Assembly: GCA_018398765.1 (NCBI GenBank)
Contig: JAHBMJ010003566.1
Location: forward strand, 4,806 to 68,805
Source of the DNA: Chromera velia
Lineage: Eukaryota; Sar; Chromeraceae
Length of the DNA stretch: 64,000 nt
Reading direction: 5' to 3'
Below, piece by piece: positions 1 through 10,288 of this stretch. The notes beneath the pieces were generated by a model. The model was given only the letters and a program-made list of their open reading frames with translations, was not told where the DNA came from and searched no databases. Both the position numbers and the translations under genes were made by a program. Numbering within the stretch: position 1 is the stretch's first letter; each line of letters opens with the position of its first letter.

Positions 1-130
1 TCAGAAATTCCAGCAGCGCTTCGCGATGTGGTCCTGCTTCTTCTCCTTGCAGGTACAGGACACCAAAGGGACGGCCAAGTTGAGGGCGTACAAATTGAGG
101 TTTGAGTTGATGGCTCGCAGGTGTGGGCTC
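1..130. other. possible exon cut by the window edge
   Basis: Both strands stay open here. On plus, a frame runs from base 2 to a stop near 130 and reads QKFQQRFAMW with a basic tail ending RCGLL. On minus, a frame reads through PQLGRPFGVLYLQG and runs off the window start. Plus also has a TTGCAG acceptor-like site at about 47-52. I cannot choose the strand or name a product. The overlap of two open frames over so short a span may be chance. Confidence 0.2.
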
Positions 131-1686
131 CTGTAGTATGCGTGTAGATGATCACAGCGTTCTGGTTTCCTCTGGATGAACCTTCTCTGGGCGAAAAAGG
201 TGGTCTGCGTTGCTTGCAGAATAGTTGTTGTTCGGCAGAGAAGGTTGGTCTCCGTTCGCTCAGCTCTTTGATCTTGTTGATCTCAAGCTAGGCATCACTA
301 CGTGTTAAGGCCTACTTAGAGGGGTTGGCGCTAGTAAGTGCTTGCAGAGGTTCAAAGGTCTTCAGGGCTTGATGTCGCTGGAGCGGTTCAGCCTGAGGTC
401 GATCCCTAGTGACAAACTCGATCGATGTCAGGAGCATGGAGCTTTCTTGCGATTCAGCGATCGATCTGATTTCATAGTAGTCTTCCAGAAAGTCTTTCGG
501 AAGTCTTTCATGTGATTTCGATCGAAATGCGACAGGCCAAAATCTGTATAGTACAGGACGTTAACGTCCCGTCTCTTTTCTTGTTGATCTTTAAAAAGGC
601 AGGTAGCGAGGATTGAACCTATGATCTTCTGTTTGTTAATGTTGTATGTTAACCACTAAGTCATGAACGTAAGCGACACACACCATTCTCTTTTGCTTAG
701 CACTATTTTCGATTAAGTCAATTTATTTAATTCTCATTTTCTTTCTAGTCACGCTTTGATAGCGCATAGCAGGAGGGAAAACACAAAAAGAAAAAAAGAA
801 AAACCATGCATGAGAAAAAAAAATGTGTTTCTAGTTTTTTTTTTTTACAGTACAACTTTCTCTCCAGCTTTCTCTTTTTAATGTATCTTTTAAAACAAAA
901 CAATTAACACTCAACCTAGCACTCAATAACAGCTGTACAATAGATGAACAACCTTTGTGCAAGTCTGCCACTGCGAGAAGACACTGTAAGTTACCTATAG
1001 GTGTATCACAGAAAAAAGTGGAAAACAAATAAAGCGAATTCTCTCTGATTTTTTTCTTTTGCCGACTTGATATTAGGTGACAAACAACTGTTGTTTAAGT
1101 ATATTGCATAACTATGCCTAGAACTATGCGTAACTGTTGTTTTGGTATTACGAGTGCACAAGTGTTGCTTAGGTCTTGCATAAGCAAAAAAAAAAAACAA
1201 TTCTGTTTTTTTTTTTCTTGTTCTGTAAAACGCCTAGCAAGTTACAGTGCAGCACTTAAATAGTATACAATCTTTTTGTTGCATTTGAATCATTCATTCA
1301 TTCATCATCGTCATCAACTTTGACATTAAGTTCTTTCAACTGACACCGGCATATGCATTCAACGTACTCAATCTAGTATACAATACAAATCAAGAATTAA
1401 CCTAGGAATTAACAGCTCTGTCACTTTGTGTAGCTGAAAAAAAAAGAAAGGAAACCTAAAAGGAGGATATATATTTTTTATTTTATCTTATGCCTAGTGC
1501 ATACGTACATGAAAAACTCTACGATTGAATCACTGTGAAAAGAACTTGAAGTGTTTCATCAGAACTATATACTACAGTCAGTTCTTGCTGCTACTTTACG
1601 AAGTTATTCATAAAGCCCGAATGGTTTTCTGTCTGTGGTGTCAAACATCTTAACTTGAAGGTCATAAACATTTTACCGAAAGAAAC
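131..1686. other. non-coding flank
   Basis: No convincing gene is seen. The stretch becomes AT-rich after about 560 and holds A and T runs, a perfect palindrome (GGACGTTAACGTCC) near 558-571, and the tRNA-like element listed separately. The 3' part should contain the 3' untranslated region of the minus-strand EF-hand gene, since its predicted stop is at 1687. Confidence 0.5.
590..672 (-). ncRNA. tRNA-like Pol III element (tRNA relic or SINE head)
   Basis: On the minus strand there is an A-box-like TTAGTGGTTAA at about 649-662. A B box, GGTTCAATCC, follows at 610-619, and a T5 run lies directly downstream as in a Pol III terminator. That order and spacing fit a tRNA-type internal promoter. 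I could not fold a clean cloverleaf: the acceptor stem finds no 5' partner and the anticodon arm does not pair. A decayed tRNA or the head of a tRNA-derived SINE is more likely than a working tRNA. Confidence 0.3.
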
Positions 1687-2061
1687 TCAAACCGGGACTC
1701 TCCCAGACTCAGCAACACATGCTGCACAGTCGGCCCCCTGCAGGGGGACTATAGTGGAGGTGACCCTTCCGTCGTACGGCCCCACGCCCCCCCGCATCCC
1801 GTTGAGGTACACGGGGGGGTAGATCTCTGCAGTCAGAGGCGGCGCGCCCACCCCATACGGTAGTACGGCACCGGGAGCGCAACTGGCAAGTGGGGGCAAG
1901 AGGGCGCACGCGGGGGCGTCAGTCAGTGGAGATGGGTGACTGTGCAGACCGGCGGCAGTAGAGATGGGCAGTGGGCCGCCTCCGGTCAGAAGCTGGGGAG
2001 CGCCTGTCAGGTGTGTGCGGCCGTGCAGCGTGTTGATGGCTGCCGCCTGAACAGCCTCTCT
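1687..2061 (-). CDS. probable C-terminal exon of the EF-hand gene
   Basis: The open frame begins after a CCTGCAG acceptor at about 2062 with REAVQAAAINTLHG. It is rich in Gly, Pro, Ala and Leu and ends in a stop at 1687. Its composition resembles exon 4502-4800 of the same gene (many Gly, Pro and Thr). The upstream exon ends in phase 2, and this frame needs the acceptor shifted by two bases or an unseen exon between. Assignment to this gene rests on strand, position and composition only. Confidence 0.5.
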   Translation of the reverse strand, partial: REAVQAAAINTLHGRTHLTGAPQLLTGGGPLPISTAAGLHSHPSPLTDAPACALLPPLASCAPGAVLPYGVGAPPLTAEIYPPVYLNGMRGGVGPYDGRVTSTIVPLQGADCAACVAESGRVPV

Positions 2062-5000
2062 CTGCAGGCAAAGCAATCCGATTGGAGCGTGAATGAAATT
2101 TTTGGACGGCGTGCAGGCACGGCACGGGAGATTCTGCCTGGCTGGAATTATTTTGTGCTTCTTTTCCGTCAATCCCCTGTTCTTTTATGAAAGGAATGAA
2201 AAAGAGAAAGCACTTTGAGTTCACTGCCACGGACGACCGGAGATGACGTACAAACTTTTGATACTTTCCTTTGCTTGTCTCATTGCTCTGCTCTCTTTTC
2301 TCTCTGATTTTCTGCTTCCGTTCTCCAGAAGTCCTTCCCTTTTATGTTTGTGTCTGTCGGTTCGGACGTCTCCTTTCCTTCCTTCACTAACTCCGGGTCA
2401 TCTGTTTCGCTTCCTTCGCCCTCCTTCTCTCTCTTCTTCCATCTGACCTTGAGTCTCCTTTGCGCTGTTTGAAGGAGAAGATTGTCGCTGTTGACGTTTA
2501 CAATCGTGCTGCATGGAGGAACGTTCGTTGATCGACATGCATCGATTCGATGCATGATGCATCATACGATTTTGTTGACTGACACATTTGGATGCATGCC
2601 TCTAGGACTTTCATGAGCAGAGAGCAAATCCACGCGAGGAAGGTGCACCATTTCTGTTTCTGAATTTACATTTTGCAAGCACGCGCTTATGCACGCGCAC
2701 ACACCGGTGAGTGTGCTTCTCTTTGTGCGACAATATTCATGTAGGGGACTGCAGTTTTGCTTCTTTCTCCTTTTCACACTCGATCATGCCCTCACTTGCT
2801 TCCCTTCTTCCCTTTCATAATGTTTTTTCCTTTCTTCCAGTTTCTTTGTTCTTTCTCTCTTTCTTTGTGTGTTTGTTTGTTTCTTTGTCAGTTTCTTTGT
2901 CACTTTCTGTCTGTCTGTCTGTCTTTCTGTCTGTCTATCTGTCTTTCTTTCTTTCTCTCTTTCTTTCCTTTTTCTCTCTCTTTCTCTTTCTCACCCCCCT
3001 GCCGATGTCTGTCCTCGAGTCTTTTCTCTTTCTGCCTGGCTGACTGGCTGGCTGGCTGACTGACTGACTGACCGACTGACTGGCTGACTGACTGACTGAC
3101 TGGCTGACTGGCTGACTGACTGACTGACTGACTGACTGACTGGCTGACTGACTGACTGACTGACTGACTGGCTGACTGACTGACTGACTGACTGGTTGAC
3201 TGACTGGCTGACTGACTGACTGACTGGTTGACTGACTGACTGGTTGACTGACTGACTGACTGACTGACTGACTGGCTGACTGACTGACTGACTGACTGAC
3301 TGATTGATTGACTGATTGACTGATTGACTGATTGACTGATTGACTGACTGACTGACTGACTGGCTGACTGACTGACTGACTGACTGGCTGATTGACTGAC
3401 TGACTGACTGACTGGCTGATTGACTGACTGACTGGCTGATTGACTGACTGACCCCATCGACGCCCGGAGCTCTTCCTCAGCCTTGAACGGATCCATACCC
3501 TCAAGGCCAAAAACGGCACTCTCAGGAGGGTCAACCCGCAGCGCGACGCAGAACTCCTCTCGGGACAGCTGTCCGTTTCCGTCTCTGTCAAAACGCGCAA
3601 TTGCTAGACGGGCCCACTCTTCTGTCCTAGTTGCCCCCTCCTTCCCGTGTGCCTCAAAGAAGCGAAGCAGCACTGAAGGGGTGATGAAGAAACGCATTCC
3701 CGTCTCGGACTCTCCCAGATCGTCCTCGAGGAGTCCTCCCAGGGCACTCCCCTTCTCCTCTTGCGTGGTGCCTCCTCCTCCCTGCTTTCCCTTCTTCTCC
3801 TTCTTCTCAAGGCTGCCGTGCAGAAACGCGTGGAGTTCTTCCGGAGTGAAACTGCAAAGCAAAAAGGGATGGAGGTTTTTTTCGTTTTGTTTTCAAGAAT
3901 GCCTCCCTGCTCTCTTTGTTGCCCGGCTGTGTCTTTCAAAAAAGAAAAGACAAGAAAAAGAAAAGAAAAGAAAAGACAAGAAATAGACAAGAAAAAACAA
4001 GAAAAGACAAGACAAGAAAAAGACAAGAAAAGACCAGACAAGAAAAAGACAAGAAAAGACAAGACAAGAAAAAGACAAGAAAAAGAAAAGAAAAGAAAAG
4101 AAAAGAAAAGGAAAGGAAAACAAGAAAAGAAAAGAAAAAAACGAGACAAGACAAGAAAAAGAACAGAAAAGAAAAGAAAAAGACAAGAAAAGACAGGACA
4201 AGAAAAAGACAAGAAAAAGAAAAGAAAAGAAAAGGAAAGGAAAGACAAGAAAAGAAAAAAACAAGACAAGACAAGACAAGAAAAAGACAAGAAAAAGAAA
4301 AGAAAAGAAAAGAAAAAAACAAGACAAGACAAGACAAGACAAGAAAAAGACAAGAAAAAGAAAAGAAAAGAAAAGAAAAGAAAAAAACAAGACAAGACAA
4401 GACAAGACAAGACAAGACAAGAAAAAGAAAAGAAAAGAAAAGAAAAAAACAAGACAAAACAAGACAAGAAAAAGACAAGAAAAGAAAAGAAAAAGACCGA
4501 CCGGTGATTCTCGAAGTCCCTCAGGCACCGTGCGAATCTCTGCAGTCGTTTATGTCCGTTGATCTCCTCCACCAGAAGGTCAGCAAGGAGTGCCTGTACA
4601 ATCAAGGACAGCTCAGGGCGGTCCGTTGCCTCCCCATTGACCCCAGTCAAAGGTCCCCCATACTGAGTCCCCACCATGGGCGGGTAAAGACTTCCCGCAG
4701 CCACGGAGAAGGGTCCAGTGCCTGGCATTCCTGTGGCTGCTGTACCCTTTGGGGAGGTGGACAGAAGGACTGCAGGTACCTGAATGTCGCTGTGGTTTTT
4801 CTGCGAACACCCAGGGAGACACAAAGAGGGGGGGAGAGAAAGGAGCGTCGAAGCCAGAAAACAGACACGGACAGGTGCAGGCTGGGTGATACCTGGAAAA
4901 TGACGGTATCGAAACGTTTCAGCATTTATCGTAACAATGGCTAAGGCAGTTTCTCATGCTTCCGTGCACCAACACAAACAATACAGGGGATCTACTCCTA

Positions 5001-6354
5001 CCGGACAGAGATCCCCTTCCCCCTCGCACTGTTTCTCTCTCGTGGTGCCTCTCATGCAGGGAGCTGCCTGGCTTACCTTACAGAAGAGCCAGTGTGCGAA
5101 TCTGCAAGCAAGCACCGGTTTGTGCATCATCAACTCGACACTGAATGTTAGACTATCAGCCCTTCCTTTCTTATCCTTCCCTGACAGACTAGAAGACAGA
5201 GAGGAAACGGCTACGAAGAAAGACATATCAAGTGAAGGTCGAAAGAAAAGACGAGGAAGGATCCTTCAGAGGAAATAATTCAGAGAGGAAAGAAGGGAAG
5301 GAACTGATAGGTCACTCACCTACCTACCTCTCAAATGTCATATGGTTCTGGCTGGTTCCGAACTGTCTCCTCAGCATCATCAGCACGTCCCAGTACCGCA
5401 CTGTGGGCCTCGTGAAGGCCAAGAAAACTGCGATGTCGTCGTCTGAAAGAAAGAAAGAAAGAAAGAAAAAAGCAAATGAACATTTAATTGTCAGGCAAAC
5501 AGACAGGGAGACCAACCAAGAGGGAGAAGGGAATGGAGCGTGACCCAAAGACTTTGAACATAACGCCTGTCAAGGGTCTTAAGAAACTCAGGAACAGAAA
5601 AACAAACGAAACAGACAAGCAAAGGAGAAGACACCTGTCCGTGCCCGCCCGTACAGCCCCTGCAGGTATGGGATCGGATGGGTCCCCGTTTCGAAATGAC
5701 TCTCCCAACTGTCACTCCTCGCCATAGAGTAGTGTGCAGATTTGTTTTTCTCCACTCCCTCTCTGACCCCAGAAAAGACACAAATGAGGCTGAACGGGAA
5801 ACAACAGTGCAACAGCAGATGAGAAGAAAAGAAAAGTGGTCCTTTGCCTTCTCTCTCGGACAGTCCGACTACTTACTTGTCAAATATCCCTTTCGCCCCC
5901 TATCTAAAGTGTCAAAAATCCAGTTCATCGACACCTGCGCGCATGAATGAGCACACCGACTCGACACTTGATGGACATGCTTGATGGACATGCAGCCTTA
6001 AAGTATGTCACTAACAGGGGGAAAATCACAAAGAGACACGGGAGGAGTATTTTTCTCTTCTTTCACGAAGTCATTCTCACTCACACTTTCAATTGAAAGT
6101 CGTTGAGAAAGCTTATCCTCGCCGTGTTGCACTTTCTCTAACTCTCCCTCCTGTCAGTTTTGCTTCCCTATGCACTCCCTCGATCGATCAATCAGAGAGA
6201 GATAGCTGCCAAATGGAAACCGGCACTTTCAGATGCAGATGGAGGGGTTCATGTCCTCCTCACGCATCTGCTCAGTCATCCGACTCGAGCCACTTTCTTT
6301 TCAGGATTGTTTTCCTCGTCCAATGGCTACTCTCTGTCTCCTTGTCTGTCTGCA

Positions 6355-6391
<37 letters not shown>

Positions 6392-6394
6392 GCC

Positions 6395-6426
<32 letters not shown>

Positions 6427-6479
6427 AGTCAGTCTCTCTGCCTGCCTGCTTGCCTGCCTGCCTGACTGCCAAACGCGAC

Positions 6480-6519
<40 letters not shown>

Positions 6520-6756
6520 CACACACAGACTACAGACACACATACATGCGACCTCTATCCCACAACTATCCCAACGCATGAACCCAGGCACCTTATGGTC
6601 GTGTAGCAGCTGGCAGCGGGCAGCCTCCACCCTCAGCTCTGTCTGTGCGGCCTCGCTGAGCAATCCCGCGATAGTGTCGATCACCAAAGAGGCGCCTTCG
6701 TCCCTTCCCCCCCCTCCCGGTCCCCCCCCTCCCGGTGACGCTCCGCAGTTTCCCAT
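1687..6756 (-). CDS. EF-hand protein with N-myristoylation signal, multi-exon
   Basis: Exons, in transcription order: 6592-6756, 5877-5934, 5328-5442, 5077-5101, 4502-4800, 3453-3851, and a probable last exon of about 1687-2061. All internal junctions are GT-AG and phase-consistent up to 3453. The start MGNCGASP has Gly2, Cys4 and Ser7, the classic N-myristoylation plus palmitoylation pattern, so membrane attachment is inferred. Exons 2-3 encode an EF-hand-like loop (FDTLDRGRKGYL). Exon 6 encodes a canonical EF-hand (DRDGNGQLSREEF), with Asp/Asp/Asn/Gln/Glu at ligand positions. The protein is about 480 residues. It is probably a calcium sensor or adaptor; no kinase or phosphatase domain is seen. 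Exon 4 is only 25 nt. Introns are dominated by simple repeats. The junction of the last two exons is unresolved, and an extra exon may lie in 2060-2990. Family assignment beyond EF-hand is not possible. Confidence 0.75.
2836..3000. repeat. CTTT/GTCT/CTCT pyrimidine microsatellites
   Basis: This is pyrimidine-rich simple sequence on plus (purine-rich on the gene strand), inside the putative last intron of the EF-hand gene. It is a mixture of CTTT, GTTT and TCTG units. Confidence 0.7.
3036..3452 (-). repeat. (GTCA)n array starting exactly at a 5' splice site
   Basis: On plus this is TGAC repeated for about 390 bp, with a few GGCT, GGTT and GATT variants. On the transcribed minus strand it reads GTCAGTCA directly after the exon ending at 3453, so the donor GT is the first of roughly 95 tandem copies. 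The frame stays open through the array as a long Ser-Gln-Val pseudo-peptide, which is an artefact. Confidence 0.9.
3852..4501 (-). repeat. intron made of (AGAAAAG/ACAAG)n polypurine repeat
   Basis: This whole intron between EF-hand exons 5 and 6 is one long polypurine tract on plus, with units GAAAA, GACAA and GAAAAAG. On the gene strand that is a polypyrimidine tract of over 500 bases leading into the TTTGCAG acceptor. It gives long Lys-rich and Phe/Ser-rich spurious frames. Strong strand asymmetry of this length can form triplex DNA. Confidence 0.9.
6350..6530. repeat. (GTCT)n, (GCCT)n and (CA)n in intron 1 of the EF-hand gene
   Basis: Three neighbouring simple repeats lie between the first two exons of the minus-strand EF-hand gene: GTCT units, then GCCT units, then a CA tract of about 45 bases. 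They are not coding. Confidence 0.8.
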
Positions 6757-8236
6757 TTTCCTTTCTCTCTCTTGCCTCTTTTAGTTGTCTCGCTCGTCTC
6801 AAATCACTTGACTTTCGTGTACCGTGTGTGTAGTCTCGGCTTATCTCTCTTGCGCCTACGGAGCCGTGGGATGTGTGTGCGCCCAGAACGATAGGTCAGG
6901 CTTTTGAGGGTCGCCCAGCTATATGTAGAGGCGATCAATGGAGCGGTACCCTTTTCACCTGCTTGCAACTGCAGCTCAGAGGTCCTGTGTGGCGGCGTGG
7001 GTGGTGGTGAGGACAACTCACGAACGCTCTGCAGCTGACTTCTGATATCCACGGGAGGCTCCGTTTGCGATCGATGCGATCGATCGAGTCGATCAATGTG
7101 CTGAGTCGCATGGTGCATGCATGCATGCATTCACGAATTATATCATATAAGAGAGAGAATTTTGATTGGCGTATCGGTTGTGCAAAACTGCATGCAACGA
7201 AGCTGCGCGTGACACACCCCATAGTGGGTGAGTTCCTTAGTCTCGACAAACCCTGCACCAGCCTATAGCTATGTGTAACGCGCTGAAACGGGATACACCC
7301 AAACAGTTGGGTGAGTGCCTCGGGGGTCGGCCATAATTTGATTGACGCAAACCATCAGAGGCTTGGGCATGTCTTGTCTGCAATGGGCAATGCAATGGGC
7401 AAGTGGCGGGGGCCACGGCAACGCGTGCAAAATATATGCTTTTCGGGACCGCGCATGCATACATGCCACTCCGTGCGAGTTACTTGAGGGGCACGTATCA
7501 TGCCATGAGGAGCGGATTAAGTAATTAATTAATGCGATCGCGGCTCCATGCGAGTTGCTTGAGGGGCACATTTTGGAATGTGAGCGACGCCGACCGGCCG
7601 TGACAGACGGAGACAGAACCGAGCCCCACCCCCCCAAAAATGAAAAAATGCGTTATGCGGATGCGTGCGATCTCAGGGCCTCTCGGCTGATCTCAGCAGA
7701 GCTGAGCTGCCCCCCGAGGCGATGCGGGAAAGTCTGTATGCGGTTCTGGGGCCTCTTACGCGGAGCTGAGCTGCCCCCTGAGAAGTCGAATAAAAAAAGT
7801 ATACATGTTAATTAGATATTTTAATATATATAATAAAATTCTCTATTTAATTGTACGTGTCTGATCGAAATGTGCTTCTTAATTGTGACCGATTACTGTT
7901 CTGAGAAAGACACGATGCTATGAGGAGAGCAAACCACAGGCAAAGCGAAGGTGAGAGAGTAGAAGCGTAATCAACACAGTGACTTCCTTTTGTACAAACC
8001 AAGTAAGAAGGCAGGTGCATCCATCGACTCGTTCGGACTTCGTCTCCCTCAATTGACGTATCGGTACAAAGTCGGGAAGAGCATTAAAGGTGCACGCCTT
8101 CACGGCCAAACTGTCTATTTTGTCTTAACAGATCCAAAAAGAGGGAAAATCCCTCAAACATTCGGTTCTCAAGCTCTTTCCCTCTTTCAGTTCGAAAGAA
8201 AACAGGAGAGCACAACCTCGAACCGTCTACAGTACG
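6757..8236. other. divergent intergenic region, likely two promoters
   Basis: This lies between the start of the minus-strand EF-hand gene and the start of the plus-strand secreted-protein gene, so it should hold both promoters. It shows overlapping GATCGATC and CATGCATGCATGCATTC palindromes (about 7070-7130). A repeated phrase, TGCGAGTTRCTTGAGGGGCA, occurs near 7476 and 7550. GAGCTGAGCTGCCCCC occurs near 7700 and 7763. An AT-rich block spans 7795-7900. No gene is seen. Confidence 0.55.
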
Positions 8237-9442
8237 ATGGGAACGAGAAGAAGAAGCAGCAAGTTGTCCAAAGCAGCACGGTGGTGTCTGATTGCTTTGG
8301 TGTTCGCAGTCATGACTGCAAACGCAGAGGCAGAGAGCCCATCGTCAAACTCCAAGAAGGGTCCCGAGTCAATTCTGGACAAGCAGGATGACTACGGACC
8401 AGACTTCCAGGTTCGCCCAGCTACATGTCTATATATGACATACATACCGCGCATTTCGACTGTTTGGTGACATGAATGCATCCACATAGCTTGACACAAT
8501 CAAGGCTACTATGTGTCGAGCTTTGAAGGCGCAGAATCTGCAGCAACCCATCCTTCATGAATGGTGCCTTTCTCAAAGCGTGCATGTTTGCATGCGTGTG
8601 CATGTAGTCATGCCCGTATTGTACAGATCCTTGTGCATACGCGACTGCTTGTCTAGACGCCTATCTGCTCACAGTCTTTCCTACATCCCGGACGGGAAAA
8701 TTGCCTGCCTGTCTAGCTGCCCACCTTTCTACCTGCCTTTCTACCCAAGTTACATGCCTTTCTATCTTTCTACCTGCCCACCTGCCTTAGTATTTCCCTG
8801 CCCACCCTCCCAACCACCTGCATGTCTAGCCGTCCCTCCATGTGTCTGTTTTCTTGCCCTTTCTTCTGGCCTTCTTTCCGACATGCCTGTCCGGAGACTC
8901 ACAAGGAGCCTGGCGCGCTTGGACAGACACGAATCCTCTTCCTTCCACTTCTCTCCTGACAAAGAACGAAACGATATGTTGACCAAAATTGAGATTTCAG
9001 TTGTTGATATTGGTATCATCATTGATAGTCATTCTTGTCCACTCATTCAATTGAACCCCCGAATGCAGAACGATCATTGATAGTCATTCTTGTCCACTCA
9101 TTCAATTGAACCCCCGAATGCAGAACGAAGACATGGAACAGAAGTTTGGGGCCGCCTACGCAAAGTACAAAGTGGCACTTCAGGAAATGGAAAACGCGAT
9201 GAACGAGGTTCGTGAAGACCTGACACACTGATTATTGCTGTTCTGTCGTCTTTACCTACACTACGGTGGCTCCTCTCTTTCTCACGCCCTAGCTCTCTTA
9301 CACAATCATTATGTGTCGATGGATGCACCCACCGGTGTGGCGTGGGAACGAATTGAAGGAAGGAGCATCGGCGGGACCGTTTTGTTCAGGAAGCGATTTG
9401 GACTCACTCACTCCTGCAGAATTGTTTCTGCACGCTTCATGG

Positions 9443-9490
<48 letters not shown>

Positions 9491-9860
9491 CATTTACGTG
9501 TTGAACCAGGGCATCTCTTTCGTCGTTTCAACTCCTGCACTCCTATGTTTTCTTCACTTCCACTTAGAGTTTGCCTGTCTCTTAATTGTTTGCCCAGTCG
9601 ATTCCTTTCAAAAAGGGGGACAGGAACGGTTCGCTTCCTTTCAGCGTATTTTCTCGATCCTCGGTCAATCAATCCATTCTGCCAACCGCCCGCATGTCTT
9701 CAATCGACACCCTCGCTACTCTAATCTTCCCCTTGTTGCGTGCAGTTGCGATCGGTCAGTCATAACGATGGAGGAGCACTCTTGTTGTCGTTTATTCACG
9801 GCCCGAAAGGGCAACTGCAGATCTTCTGACAGGGGAAACTCTGGCTGGCATTCAGCAGGC

Positions 9861-9924
<64 letters not shown>

Positions 9925-10256
9925 GAGAAGAAGAAGATGAGGAGGTCTCTGCATGCAGATCGATATTGAATTGCATGGCACCCTCCCACTCTGCATGACG
10001 ACGTCAATTTTCTTCTTCTTCGGGTCCCTGCTTTCTTTCTTTCTTTCTTTCTTTGTTTGTTTGTTTCTTTCTTTTCTTTCTCTCTTTCTCTCTTTCTCTC
10101 TTTCTTTCTTTCTTTCTTTGTTTGTTTGTTTGTTTCTTTCTTTGTTTGTTTGTTTGTTTCTTTGTTTTTTTCTTTGCTTGTTTGTTTGTTTCTTTCTTTC
10201 TTTCTTTCTTTGTTTCTTTCTTTGTTTGTTTGTTTGTTTCTCTCTCTCTCTCTCGC

Positions 10257-10288
<32 letters not shown>

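Noticed and set aside
3036-3452. CRISPR-like or coding repeat array
   Set aside because: The unit is only four bases with no spacers; it is a microsatellite at a splice donor.
2900-3862. 320-codon minus-strand frame rich in Ser-Gln-Val
   Set aside because: Only the first part (3453-3851) is an exon; the rest is the GTCA array read through the donor.
3604-4944. Long Phe/Ser/Leu and Lys/Arg/Glu frames on both strands
   Set aside because: They are translations of the polypurine intron at 3852-4501 joined to short exon pieces.
9748-9830. Possible extra exon of the signal-peptide gene (LRSVSHNDGGALLLS)
   Set aside because: It hits a stop with no donor before it; the neighbouring exons join in phase without it.
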